Positions 6,830 through 13,364 of a DNA stretch of 13,435 nucleotides are shown here, piece after piece. Under the pieces are notes generated by a model. That model had not been told where the DNA came from and did no database searches. It was given only the letters and a program-made list of their open reading frames with translations. This stretch comes from Gemmatimonas sp. (GTDB lineage Bacteria > Gemmatimonadota > Gemmatimonadetes > Gemmatimonadales > Gemmatimonadaceae). The stretch is from contig NZ_JANPLK010000028.1 in NCBI RefSeq assembly GCF_031426495.1, forward strand, positions 1 to 13,435, read 5' to 3'. The position numbers and the translations under genes were made by a program. Every line of letters starts with the position of its first letter. Position 1 is the stretch's first letter.

Positions 6830-8053
6830 TCACTCGTCTGCTGTACCCGAGCCGCCTGCGGCGTGAGACGGAGAACCACGAAGGGCTGGCGTGACTCGAC
6901 GCAATTGAACGGATTCCACGCCATCTACATCCCAGAGAAGCAGCAACACAAGATCGTCGACAGCGTCCAGCACGGTTGCCTCTTGGGTTGACGAAACTCG
7001 CCCGAGCTGCTTGCCGCGAGCATCCAGCACGATCCACGAAACACGGAGATCATGTATCCCACCGAACTCAGTTATCCAGAGGTGACCGGACGTGGTTGGG
7101 GCGAGCAGGCGAACTGCATGTGGCCCTGCCCATCCCAATCGCGGTCTCGTGCGGGGAATCGGCATTCGGTCAAACACCTCGCCCCACTTTAGCCTAGGGG
7201 GCGCGTCCGCCGTAAAGATTCTGCGCGCAGCGGCCTTGTCGGCAGCGGTCACAGGCTCGGAGCGCGAAGGCAGGAGCGCCGGCGAGCGAACGGCCTCTAC
7301 CTTGCCAGTAGCGTCCAAGATCCGAAGCAGTGAGTCTAATTCCACTATAACAATGCCAGCCGCCGTGACCGCGATATCGCTCTGCGGTCCGAAAGGAAGC
7401 TCTGCGACCGAGCGCCCACCTCGAGGCCGCGGCTCTTCGTACTGCGCACCCTCTGCGAATTCGCCAATGCGTTCTGCCTGCGTTTCGGCGGTGATAGCAT
7501 ACCGCATGAGGGAGGAACGTCGTGTCACGAGGCGCGGCGCCACCGGCGGCGGTATCAGCGATTGGGAGCGAGCCAGCAACGTCCCATTTGGCAACACGCC
7601 AACAGCTCGAAATGCCTCACCCTCTCGTGGGTGCACAGTCGTGGCACGAACGAAATCACCGTCAACCGTGAACTCCGACAAACGGCGTTCGCTCTGGTCA
7701 TACGCAAACAGCTGCGAGTCGAGCCGCTGGATCCAAGCCAATTGCGTAAACTCGCCGGGCCCGTTGCCCAGCCGACCAACTGTGCGCAGATGCGCACCGC
7801 GTCTCGAGAAAAAGTGAATCTCGCCACGGCTTTGCTCTGCGACGATCAACGCGTCACCGGCGATCAGCCCACCGACCACCTGGAATAGCGGTTCAGCGCG
7901 GCTACTTAGTGTGGCAAGCGGGAGGGCGTCAAGAGACGACGCGTCCACGCGCGCCGCTGGCCCGGCGTCACGACACGAAGTATTAAGCGCAATCGCGACA
8001 AGTCCAACCACGGCGAGCGATACGAGAGGCCGATTATTTAATGCCTGCTTCAT
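6830..8053 (-). CDS. Six-bladed beta-propeller lipoprotein
   Basis: 407 residues from ATG at 8053. The N-terminus MKQALNNRPLVSLAVVGLVAIALNTSC is a lipoprotein-like signal with Cys at residue 27; the lipobox is atypical, with Asn at -3. The body shows repeated blade strands: EPLFQVVGGLIAGDALIVAE, IHFFSRRGAHLRTVG, GNGPGEFTQLAWIQRLDS, LFAYDQSERRLSEFTVDG, FRAVGVLPNGTLLARS, HLWITEFGGIHDLRVSWIVLDARG. The GxLGNGPGEF signature near residues 93-102 is typical of the 6-bladed propeller (NHL/BF3164-like) proteins abundant in Gemmatimonadota and Bacteroidota. Its role is probably ligand or surface binding; no catalytic residues are evident. The start codon lies about 20 bases from an IS3-family end (near 8074), so the native promoter and ribosome-binding site have probably been displaced. 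No good Shine-Dalgarno sequence precedes the ATG. Confidence 0.8.
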   Translation of the reverse strand: MKQALNNRPLVSLAVVGLVAIALNTSCRDAGPAARVDASSLDALPLATLSSRAEPLFQVVGGLIAGDALIVAEQSRGEIHFFSRRGAHLRTVGRLGNGPGEFTQLAWIQRLDSQLFAYDQSERRLSEFTVDGDFVRATTVHPREGEAFRAVGVLPNGTLLARSQSLIPPPVAPRLVTRRSSLMRYAITAETQAERIGEFAEGAQYEEPRPRGGRSVAELPFGPQSDIAVTAAGIVIVELDSLLRILDATGKVEAVRSPALLPSRSEPVTAADKAAARRIFTADAPPRLKWGEVFDRMPIPRTRPRLGWAGPHAVRLLAPTTSGHLWITEFGGIHDLRVSWIVLDARGKQLGRVSSTQEATVLDAVDDLVLLLLWDVDGVESVQLRRVTPALRGSPSHAAGGSGTADE

Positions 8054-8073
8054 TTTTTGATGATCGGCGTGAG

Positions 8074-8100
8074 TGGACTTACCCCGAAAAAGTGGACGCG
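8074..8100 (-). repeat. Terminal end of an IS3-family element
   Basis: TGGACTTACCCCGAAAAAGTGGAC begins at 8074, just outside the stop of the IS3 orfB remnant. It has the TG start and the short direct repeat GTGGAC typical of IS3-group tips. It marks the 3' boundary of the remnant and lies 20 bases from the propeller start codon. The partner inverted repeat has been lost. Confidence 0.5.
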
Positions 8101-8113
8101 TGTTTGAAAGGAG

Positions 8114-8445
8114 CTACGCGGCCTTCAGTAACTGCGCTTCGTACTCCGCCGGACTGACGTACCCCGAGGTCGAATGCCGTCGCTTCCGGTTGTACCACGT
8201 CTCGATATAGCGGAAGATGGCGCGTCGCGCCTCATCCCGGGAGTGCCAATCGTGCGTCATCACCGGCTCGAACTTTAGCATCGCGAAGAAACTCTCGGCG
8301 ACGGCGTTGTCATAACAGTCGCATTTGCCGCTCACGCTCGCCAGCATGCTGTGTGCCGCGAGATCCGTGCGATGTGCGGCGGACGCGTATTGACTGCCGC
8401 GATCCGTATGAACGATCACGCCCGGCGCTCGCCACCCGCGACCCC
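8114..8445 (-). pseudogene. IS3-family transposase OrfB, C-terminal remnant
   Basis: The minus-strand frame contains PGVIVHTDRGSQYAS (second catalytic Asp), SVSGKCDCYDNAVAESFFAML (catalytic Glu in AVAESFF), and the C-terminal signature YIETWYNRKRRHSTSGYVSP, all diagnostic of IS3-group OrfB integrase cores. The first catalytic Asp and the whole N-terminal half are missing: upstream of about 8445-8455 the sequence becomes the IS21 terminus, and the open frame (to 8788) continues only by chance through IS21 and host sequence. The remnant ends with the stop at 8114, followed by the element tip near 8074. It belongs to a different IS3 lineage from the element at 12158-13435. Confidence 0.85.
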
Positions 8446-8546
8446 CGCCCTCGGCGACAGGAGGCCTGGCTTCCACCGGGCTCATCCCCCGCCCAAAGTG
8501 CGCAATTCTTCCCGGTGAAAGTGCGCAATTCTTATCGGTGTTGACA
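8446..8546 (+). repeat. IS21-family right terminus (second copy) with two internal repeats
   Basis: Two copies of AAAGTGCGCAATTCTT begin at 8496 and 8518, 22 bases apart, followed by ATCGGTGTTGACA, whose CA end is at 8546. The block from GCTCATCCCCCGCCCA onward closely matches 6409-6471 in the same orientation, and shorter matches extend left (GGCGCTCGCC, AGGCCT). The left edge is fused to the IS3 orfB remnant at about 8430-8455; the exact junction is uncertain. On the right it cuts a host gene. Confidence 0.72.
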
Positions 8547-8957
8547 GTATGTCCTGTCAAACATCTTCCAGATGGTGCCGCCCTGTTCTTTGCGGTCCAT
8601 ATCCGCGCCATACGGATTACTCGCGGCGAGCGCCTTTCGCAGTTCGTCTCGGACTTGCCGGCGGTCAAGCAGCGTGTCACCACTTGTTGGACACGAGGAA
8701 TCCAGCTTGAAGCTGAGCACGTATTTTCGCTTCTCCACCAACGAGTCCGTGGTTTGGACCTCCCGCGGAAGGTAGATCGGGTGGACAAGCACTCGTTGCA
8801 TTCGCGGTGCGCAGATCGTTGTTGCTAGGCCTCCAACGGTATCCACCACCAAACGCCCTGAGTCGTTGAAGGCCTGCATGCGCTGATCGCGCGACAGGGG
8901 TCCGTAGACGCTGCTTTGGAACACGACCTCTGAGCTGACCGCTTCCCAAAGACCCAC
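8547..8957 (-). pseudogene. Host gene fragment truncated by the IS21 end, unknown function
   Basis: A minus-strand frame from GTG at 8957 (open a little further, to a TAG near 9008) encodes about 137 host residues: FQSSVYGPLSRDQRMQAFND, RLVVDTVGGLATTICAPRMQ, RVLVHPIYLPREVQTTDSLV, RKYVLSFKLDSSCPTSGDTL, LLDRRQVRDELRKALAASNP, DMDRKEQGGTIWKMF. It then runs into the IS21 terminus and stops at 8532. The two Cys and strand-rich middle suggest a secreted or surface protein. The ending KALAASNP...KEQGGTIWK vaguely recalls the E-x-GG segments of DUF4329/JAB-like domains, a guess only. No signal peptide is present, so the 5' end is probably missing too, lost at the junction with the replication module. 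Confidence 0.5.
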
Positions 8958-8960
8958 ACC

Positions 8961-8978
8961 GTCGCGTCCCGACGCGAC
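8961..8978. promoter_or_regulatory. Near-perfect palindrome, possible operator
   Basis: GTCGCGTC-CC-GACGCGAC has 8-base arms around a 2-base centre. It lies at the boundary between the truncated host gene and the AT-rich leader of the replication module. It could be a dimeric repressor site or, on RNA, a 7-base-pair stem with a CCCG loop. No T-run follows, so it is unlikely to be a terminator. Confidence 0.4.
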
Positions 8979-9008
8979 AAGAGTGTTCTCTCTTCTTATT
9001 CTTCTCTA

Positions 9009-9260
9009 TTGATTCATACGAAGTGTTTTTTACGGGCTCGGCTCAACACCGCCTGGCAATGCCTATGCGTAGGCTCGCACACAAGTGTTCGAAGCACTTT
9101 TCGCAGAAGTCTATCGATAGCCTACCGACCGCGATGTCTCGGACTTTTTTCGCCGCATCTATCGGGGCAGGGTGGTGCCGTTCACCGCCGCGGGGTCCCG
9201 GTCACGCTGCAAGAGCTGAGCGAGTTCGACATCCGTCTCATCGAGCTCCAACGCTGGTGA
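9009..9260 (+). CDS. Possible small leader ORF with a protein-like C-terminus
   Basis: A frame from TTG at 9009 (no ribosome-binding site) to TGA at 9258-9260, 83 residues. Only the last ~20 residues, VPVTLQELSEFDIRLIELQRW, look like protein: an amphipathic acidic helix. The stop overlaps the next start as GTGA, a hint that translation really passes here. The front part overlaps the palindrome cluster, so if a gene exists its true start is probably nearer 9195, at a non-standard codon. Function unknown. Confidence 0.22.
   Translation: MIHTKCFLRARLNTAWQCLCVGSHTSVRSTFRRSLSIAYRPRCLGLFSPHLSGQGGAVHRRGVPVTLQELSEFDIRLIELQRW
9061..9120. promoter_or_regulatory. Cluster of three palindromes upstream of the replication module
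   Basis: Within 60 bases there are GCCTA-TGCG-TAGGC (9061-9074), AAGTG-TTCGAAG-CACTT (9083-9099, containing the palindrome TTCGAA) and the perfect palindrome CTATCGATAG (9111-9120). Such clusters upstream of phage or plasmid replication genes often serve as repressor operators or origin elements. The location fits, but no promoter boxes could be assigned firmly. Confidence 0.35.
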
Positions 9261-9439
9261 CCATCGTTCGCGCAGATCCTCTCCGCGCGCGCCTTCAGCG
9301 TGGACCTAACAGGGATATGACGCTCCCATACAGCGACCGTTGGCGGGACGTCGTATCCGCGTTCTCCCCGGAAAGGCGCGACCGCGCGGCTCTCCTCCTG
9401 CTCGGCACTAGCGACCCAGAATCGCTGGTGGGCGCGTGA
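9257..9439 (+). CDS. Small ORF (60 residues) ahead of the replication protein
   Basis: GTG at 9257 overlaps the preceding stop as GTGA; an internal ATG at 9317, with AGGG two bases before it, is an alternative giving 40 residues. The C-terminal part, MTLPYSDRWRDVVSAFSPER and RDRAALLLLGTSDPESLVGA, is protein-like and would be a short helical polypeptide. The frame is open from 9023, but the upstream part looks non-coding. It precedes the loader gene in the same direction, as do tiny genes in many phage early regions. No family recognised. Confidence 0.3.
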   Translation: MTIVRADPLRARLQRGPNRDMTLPYSDRWRDVVSAFSPERRDRAALLLLGTSDPESLVGA

Positions 9440-9569
9440 TGTGCTAAGCGTGACACCCTCATCCGGGACGATGACGGCGGAGGAGTGAAACTGGCAAGCA
9501 TCGTTGCCGGTCCGCCCTACAATCCCCGAATCCCGAGGTGTTCGACCTGTAATTCCATCCTTCCCGCAT

Positions 9570-10643
9570 ATGCCGACCTCCCTCCCGCATGGGGCGGCCG
9601 AGTATCGCCAGGTACCAACGTCGTTTCTGGTGAACTTGCCGGCCCCCCTTTCTCCCCACGCACGACTCGTCTACTTCGCCGCTTACCTGCATCACCACTG
9701 GACGGGCACCTCACGCGCCGTCCCCGGCGCATATGAGGGCGAGATTAGGTACGCCAGCGGCCTCGCCGAGACCGAGGTTTGCGCGGCACTCGCCTCGCTC
9801 ATGCAGGCCGGTCTCCTAGTGCGAGGCGGCCTCGTGGCCTACCTGCCGCAGATGCTCTGCTCGAGCGGCAGCATGCAGCCGTCCAATCCGAAGCACCGGA
9901 CGGGGTTCCTACGCGCACTCGCGTCGTTGCCATCCGACGACGCCTCCCAGGAGATCGTCGCGCGTGTGCTTGCCGATTACCCGGCATGGTCGGCTGCTAG
10001 CCTGAGTCTGGCGAGCCAAGTAGACGGCCCAAGCTTCGCTGACACCGCGAAGTCCCCACCGTCTCCGCCGGAGCCTGCCGAGCCTCCGTCGCCCCGTACA
10101 CGCCGGGCGAACACGTATCCACACGATTTTGAGGTGTTTTGGGAGTGCTATCCGAAGCGCGCCGGCACGGGCGCGAAGCTCGACGCGCATAAGGAGTGGA
10201 CAGCTCGACTTCGCGATGGGGTGAGTGCAGAAGAAATGCTCGCTGGCGCCAAACGCTACGCCATCTTCTGCGATGCAACAGGTAAGTCGAACACCCGGTG
10301 GGTCATGCAAGGTGAGCGCTTCCTTGGAAAAGGGGCGCACTATACAGAGCTCTGGGAGCTGGATGCGCCGCCGAAGGACCTCAATTCGGAACCCACTGCC
10401 GCCATTATCAAATTGCTGTGCGACCGAGGCTTTACGACGCCCAGACAGCAGGAGGATCTGCGCGTTATGGTGGGACAGCTCCTCGTGGACGGGGAGATCT
10501 CCGATGCGCATGGTTTCGAGCAGCTCTTGGAAGCGGTGCAGCCATGGACTTGGGGCGACGCGTTGAAATTCCAGCGAAAGAAGCTGGAGGCGGAGGTCGC
10601 TGCCGCCATCAAGCGCATTGCCGCTGGGGGGGTGGCCGCATGA
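9570..10643 (+). CDS. Phage/plasmid-type replication protein (probable helicase loader)
   Basis: 357 residues from ATG at 9570; the frame is open from TTG 9504. Neither start has a good Shine-Dalgarno sequence: the strong GGAGGAG at 9479-9485 is too far upstream. Residues ~12-95 form a winged-helix domain: EYRQVPTSFLVNL, ARLVYFAAYLHHHW, IRYASGLAETEVCAALASLM, QAGLLVRGGL. A Pro/Ser-rich linker (SPPSPPEPAEPPSPRTRR) follows at about 162-179. The second domain carries FEVFWECYPKRAGTGAKLDA, HKEWTARLR, RYAIFCDATGKSNTRWVMQG and ERFLGKGAHYTELWE, the pattern of phage replication proteins that deliver DnaB to an origin. A ~70-residue charged tail may contact the helicase. The stop overlaps the helicase start as ATGA, which implies coupled translation and a shared role. 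Confidence 0.75.
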   Translation: MPTSLPHGAAEYRQVPTSFLVNLPAPLSPHARLVYFAAYLHHHWTGTSRAVPGAYEGEIRYASGLAETEVCAALASLMQAGLLVRGGLVAYLPQMLCSSGSMQPSNPKHRTGFLRALASLPSDDASQEIVARVLADYPAWSAASLSLASQVDGPSFADTAKSPPSPPEPAEPPSPRTRRANTYPHDFEVFWECYPKRAGTGAKLDAHKEWTARLRDGVSAEEMLAGAKRYAIFCDATGKSNTRWVMQGERFLGKGAHYTELWELDAPPKDLNSEPTAAIIKLLCDRGFTTPRQQEDLRVMVGQLLVDGEISDAHGFEQLLEAVQPWTWGDALKFQRKKLEAEVAAAIKRIAAGGVAA

Positions 10644-12001
10644 AGACCGCCGATGTGGAACGTGCACTCCTTGACTGTTGCCTCGACATCGATGGTGAGC
10701 AGGTGGTCTCGGCCGTTCGACGCTTGGGGCTCGGGCCGACCCACTTCACCGACGCCTTGGCACAGGAGACCTGGGGCTACGTGGTGGCGTGTGCCGACGA
10801 GGACGTCCCGATCAACCGGGCGACCGTACGTGCGAAGGCGGCGGCCATGGGGAATCCCACATGGAAGGCGGACGATCTGCGGACTTCGCCATACGGTGAC
10901 GACTGGATCGGAGCCAGCCCGGAGGACATGGCACGGACAGTCATCAAGGAGGGACGAGCCAAGGAGATGGTGAATCGAATGCGCGCGGCCAAACGTGACC
11001 TGGACTCCATGCGCTCCGTGGAGGCCGTGGCCGGGGAACTGACCCGGTATCTCATGACGCTCGTCATCAGTGAGTCACGTGGTGTCCCGATCAGTGTAGC
11101 GGAGGAAATCGAGAGTCACGTTGACGGAATCCTCACGGGCCGGGATGCCGGGATGGGGGTCAAGGTCGGCTTCCCGGAGATCGACGCGGATCTGACGGCT
11201 GGCGGGTTTAAGCGCGGCGAACTCGTAGTCTTGAGTGGTGTTCCGGGCGCGTGTAAGAGCTTGATCGCTCAGTGTTGGCTGGACAATCATGCGCTCGAGT
11301 TTGGCGGACACGGCGTTTTCATCTCAGCCGAACTCTCTCGTGCGGAGATCCATGACCGGCGCCTGAATCGCCTCGCCCGGATCGACACCAAGCGGCTGCG
11401 GGCCATCCGCGAGAAACCGGACGAGTTGGTCCCTGCGGAGCGCCAGCTGCTTGAGGAAGCCGCTCAGGTCATCTCGAGCATGACCGGGGCCGTCTACGTG
11501 GACGACACCGCGGGGCCAACGGTGGACGAGATCGAGGCCAAGGTTCGCGCATTAGTGGCAAGAGACCCCAAGGTAGATATGCTGGTCATCGACTATGCCG
11601 GACGCGTCGAGGGCGGGGAGGGGCGCGAGGAACGCCTCCGTCTGGGCCGCATCTCCCGGCGCATCGCCAACCTGACTAAGGAACTTCGACTGGCCACAAT
11701 CCTTCTCGTTCAACCCAATCAGAAAGCCGTCGAGGGCCGGGAGAGCAAGCGACTCGAGCGCCGTGACCTTGCCGAATCGAGCGAGTACGAGCGGGACGCC
11801 CACTGGGTTGGGCTGATCCACAACCCGGCAGTCTACGATCCAAAAGCGCCCGCAAAACTGGAGATCGTGTGGGCGAAGGCTCGAGGAGTTGCTCCGAACA
11901 AAACCACGTGGCTGGTGCCCGACTTGAAGTACATGACGATCACCAGTCAGGGCAGGGATCGGGTTCTACAGCGTCGCCAAGGCGAGGTTGGCGAGGCATA
12001 A
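10640..12001 (+). CDS. DnaB-family replicative DNA helicase (phage/plasmid type), altered Walker A
   Basis: 453 residues from ATG at 10640, overlapping the loader stop; a G-run lies just upstream. Residues 1-~120 match the small N-terminal DnaB domain (ERALLDCCLD, HFTDALAQETWGYVVACADE). Residues ~170-453 form the RecA-like motor: GFPEIDADLTAGGFKRGELVVLSG, Walker A GVPGACKS at 200-207, motif H1a with Glu231 (FISAELSR), Walker B LVIDYAG (Asp318), H3 with Gln358 (ILLVQPNQ), H4-like AESSEYERDAHWVGLIHNP, and an arginine-finger region WAKARG (Arg415). It should unwind DNA 5'-3' as a hexameric ring. The conserved Gly of the P-loop (GK[ST]) is Cys205 (TGT, one base from GGT). Everything else is intact, so this may be a functional variant, a recent mutation or a sequencing error. 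Confidence 0.85.
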   Translation: MKTADVERALLDCCLDIDGEQVVSAVRRLGLGPTHFTDALAQETWGYVVACADEDVPINRATVRAKAAAMGNPTWKADDLRTSPYGDDWIGASPEDMARTVIKEGRAKEMVNRMRAAKRDLDSMRSVEAVAGELTRYLMTLVISESRGVPISVAEEIESHVDGILTGRDAGMGVKVGFPEIDADLTAGGFKRGELVVLSGVPGACKSLIAQCWLDNHALEFGGHGVFISAELSRAEIHDRRLNRLARIDTKRLRAIREKPDELVPAERQLLEEAAQVISSMTGAVYVDDTAGPTVDEIEAKVRALVARDPKVDMLVIDYAGRVEGGEGREERLRLGRISRRIANLTKELRLATILLVQPNQKAVEGRESKRLERRDLAESSEYERDAHWVGLIHNPAVYDPKAPAKLEIVWAKARGVAPNKTTWLVPDLKYMTITSQGRDRVLQRRQGEVGEA

Positions 12002-12087
12002 GAAGGCCCCCTAAACTCTTCTCAAACGACAACGCATCTCGGTGGATGGCCGGGATCTAAGGCGAGGCTGCGGGGCCGGACCAAAGC

Positions 12088-12115
12088 AAAACCCCTAGGG
12101 AGACCCGGGGGTTTT
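12088..12115 (+). terminator. Rho-independent terminator after the replication module
   Basis: AAAACCCCTAGGG, loop AGA, then CCCGGGGGTTTT: a long stem (four A-T, four C-G, an inner GGG/CCC block) followed by a T-run. It lies about 87 bases after the helicase stop. The A-run on the 5' side would also let it work on the opposite strand, against transcription from the IS elements to the right. Confidence 0.8.
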
Positions 12116-12122
12116 GGCGTGT

Positions 12123-12157
12123 TGTCAATGCTGATTGAAATTGCACACTTCTTGGAG
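12123..12157 (+). repeat. Left terminus of an IS21-like element, interrupted by the IS3 insertion
   Basis: TGTCAATGCTGATTGAAATT, then GCACACTT, starts seven bases after the terminator. TGTCAA followed by a GATTGAAATTG-type unit is the pattern of IS21-family ends, and it is comparable to TGTCAACACCGATAAGAATT, the inverted terminus at 8546. The repeat is cut at 12158 by the complete IS3-family element. The rest of this IS21 element would lie beyond the right edge of the window. Confidence 0.5.
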
Positions 12158-12183
12158 TGGAGTGACCCCTCTTCGTTGGACAG

Positions 12184-13011
12184 TCAGGGGGTCGAGATTT
12201 GACCGGATGAAAGGGTGAGCGCGTGATCGGCCTCGAAGGCATTCGGTGACCGATAGTTCAAGGCAGAGTGCTGCCGCTTGTTGTTGTAGATGCTCTCCAG
12301 GAAGTGCGGCAGGTGCGCAATGACGTCGGCCATGGTGCGGTAGCCGCGCGGATAGATCTCTTCGTGCTTGAGCGTCTTCATGAAGCTCTCGACGTGCGCG
12401 TTGTCGTACGGATTGCCCGCCCGTGACATCGAGCCCAAGAGCCCTGCCTCGGCGAGCCGCTCTCGGTAGCGCCGGGACGAATATTGCGACCCCCTGTCCG
12501 AGTGGTGCACGCAGCCTGGCGGTGGCTGCCGACTCTCGATGGCGGCGTCTAGGGCGGCAAGGGGGAGGCGCGCGTCGAGTGTCGGGCCAATCGCATAGCC
12601 GATCACCTTCCGCGAGAACACATCCAGTACGACCGCGAGAAACACGAAGGCCCGCTCAAGCCGCACGTAGGTGATGTCGGACACCCAGAGTTGATTTGGG
12701 CCCGTCGGGATGATCTCTGCCCGGAGATTGGGATACCACGAACCGGACACCGAGTCCGGCTCCGCGACGACCCATGGGCGACGGCGAGCCGACGGGGGGC
12801 GGAGCATCGCTTGCATGACGCGCTGGACGCGCTTGTGATTCGCGCGATGCGGCCCGGCCCGGAGCTCGCGCGTGACACGCCGATAACCGTACCCTGGGAA
12901 CTCCCGCTGCACGCGCGCAATGGCCGCACGAAGGTCGGCATCGGCCTCGACGGCGTGCTCGTCGGGGTCGCGCGGCCGCCGGTAGTAGGTACTCCGCGGA
13001 AGCCCGATCAT
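12184..13011 (-). CDS. IS3-family transposase OrfB (DDE integrase core)
   Basis: 275 residues from ATG at 13011, which overlaps the orfA stop as ATGA. It begins MIGLPRSTYYRRPRD, with the HTH_21-like REFPGYGYRRVTRELR, then the rve core: PNQLWVSDITYVRL (first Asp), FVFLAVVLDVFSRKVIGYAI, HHSDRGSQYSS (second Asp), NPYDNAHVESFMKTLKHEE (Glu) and the C-terminal SIYNNKRQHSALNYRSP. All three catalytic acids are present, so it is likely active. The frame extends upstream of the ATG without stops into a region reading VVDHLRADGLSARRGCR, the usual OrfB N-terminus, which suggests the working enzyme is made as an OrfAB fusion by -1 frameshifting. Confidence 0.92.
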   Translation of the reverse strand: MIGLPRSTYYRRPRDPDEHAVEADADLRAAIARVQREFPGYGYRRVTRELRAGPHRANHKRVQRVMQAMLRPPSARRRPWVVAEPDSVSGSWYPNLRAEIIPTGPNQLWVSDITYVRLERAFVFLAVVLDVFSRKVIGYAIGPTLDARLPLAALDAAIESRQPPPGCVHHSDRGSQYSSRRYRERLAEAGLLGSMSRAGNPYDNAHVESFMKTLKHEEIYPRGYRTMADVIAHLPHFLESIYNNKRQHSALNYRSPNAFEADHALTLSSGQISTP

Positions 13012-13364
13012 GCGACATCCTCGCCGGGCGCTGAGGCCGTCGGCCCGGAGATGATCAACGACCGCCCGCTGCTCGTCGCGGGGGCGGCGATGAGCCCCCT
13101 TTTTAGCAGGTCGAGCTCCATGGTGAGCTGACCCACCTTCCGCTCGAGCGCAGCGATGTGCTGCGCCGTCTCGACCGACTCTTCCTCACGCAACAGATCG
13201 AGGGAGAGCTCGCCGGCGTGATACTTCTTCAGCCAGTAGTGCACGAGCGAGTGATCAACGCCGGCCTTGGTGGCGAGGCCCTTGAGGCTACCCTCACCCG
13301 CGAGGTACGCCTCCACGACCCCGAGCTTGAACTCGGTACTGAACCGTCGGTACGTCTTGGCCAT
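13008..13364 (-). CDS. IS3-family transposase OrfA
   Basis: 118 residues from ATG at 13364, with GGAGG four bases upstream. MAKTYRRFSTEFKLGVVEAY and SLKGLATKAGVDHSLVHYWLKKY form the helix-turn-helix that binds the IS ends. The heptad-rich VETAQHIAALERKVGQLTMELDLL is the leucine-zipper coiled coil for dimerisation and contact with OrfB. The last ~24 residues (RGLIAAPATSSGRS onward) are low-complexity and read the OrfB sequence out of frame, as expected when the true path leaves this frame by a -1 shift near 13100. Complete and apparently functional. Confidence 0.9.
   Translation of the reverse strand: MAKTYRRFSTEFKLGVVEAYLAGEGSLKGLATKAGVDHSLVHYWLKKYHAGELSLDLLREEESVETAQHIAALERKVGQLTMELDLLKRGLIAAPATSSGRSLIISGPTASAPGEDVA
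13095..13104 (-). promoter_or_regulatory. Candidate programmed -1 frameshift site in the IS3 orfA/orfB overlap
   Basis: On the minus strand the run AAAAAGGGGG follows CT at this point, just after the OrfA coiled coil. A -1 slip here gives LDLLKKGAHRRPRDEQRAVV leading in frame into OrfB without a stop. That is the classic OrfAB fusion route in IS3 elements, usually at A-AAA-AAG; this site is a weaker A-AAA-AGG variant. Downstream sequence is GC-rich and could form a stimulating structure. Confidence 0.5.

Noticed and set aside
7092..7817. Plus-strand ORF of 241 codons
   Set aside because: It lies entirely opposite the propeller lipoprotein gene, which has a signal peptide and blade repeats; the plus-strand translation is rich in Arg/Ser and shows no motif.
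8446..8788. N-terminal part of the open frame containing the IS3 orfB remnant
   Set aside because: The frame runs by chance through the IS21 terminus and the truncated host gene; only 8114 to about 8445 matches OrfB.
10418..10639. Upstream extension of the helicase frame
   Set aside because: The extra 74 residues overlap the loader gene in another frame and look non-coding; ATG 10640 with the ATGA overlap and the DnaB N-terminal pattern is the better start.
12423..13131. Plus-strand ORFs opposite the IS3 element
   Set aside because: They are antisense to intact orfA/orfB with all catalytic residues on the minus strand.
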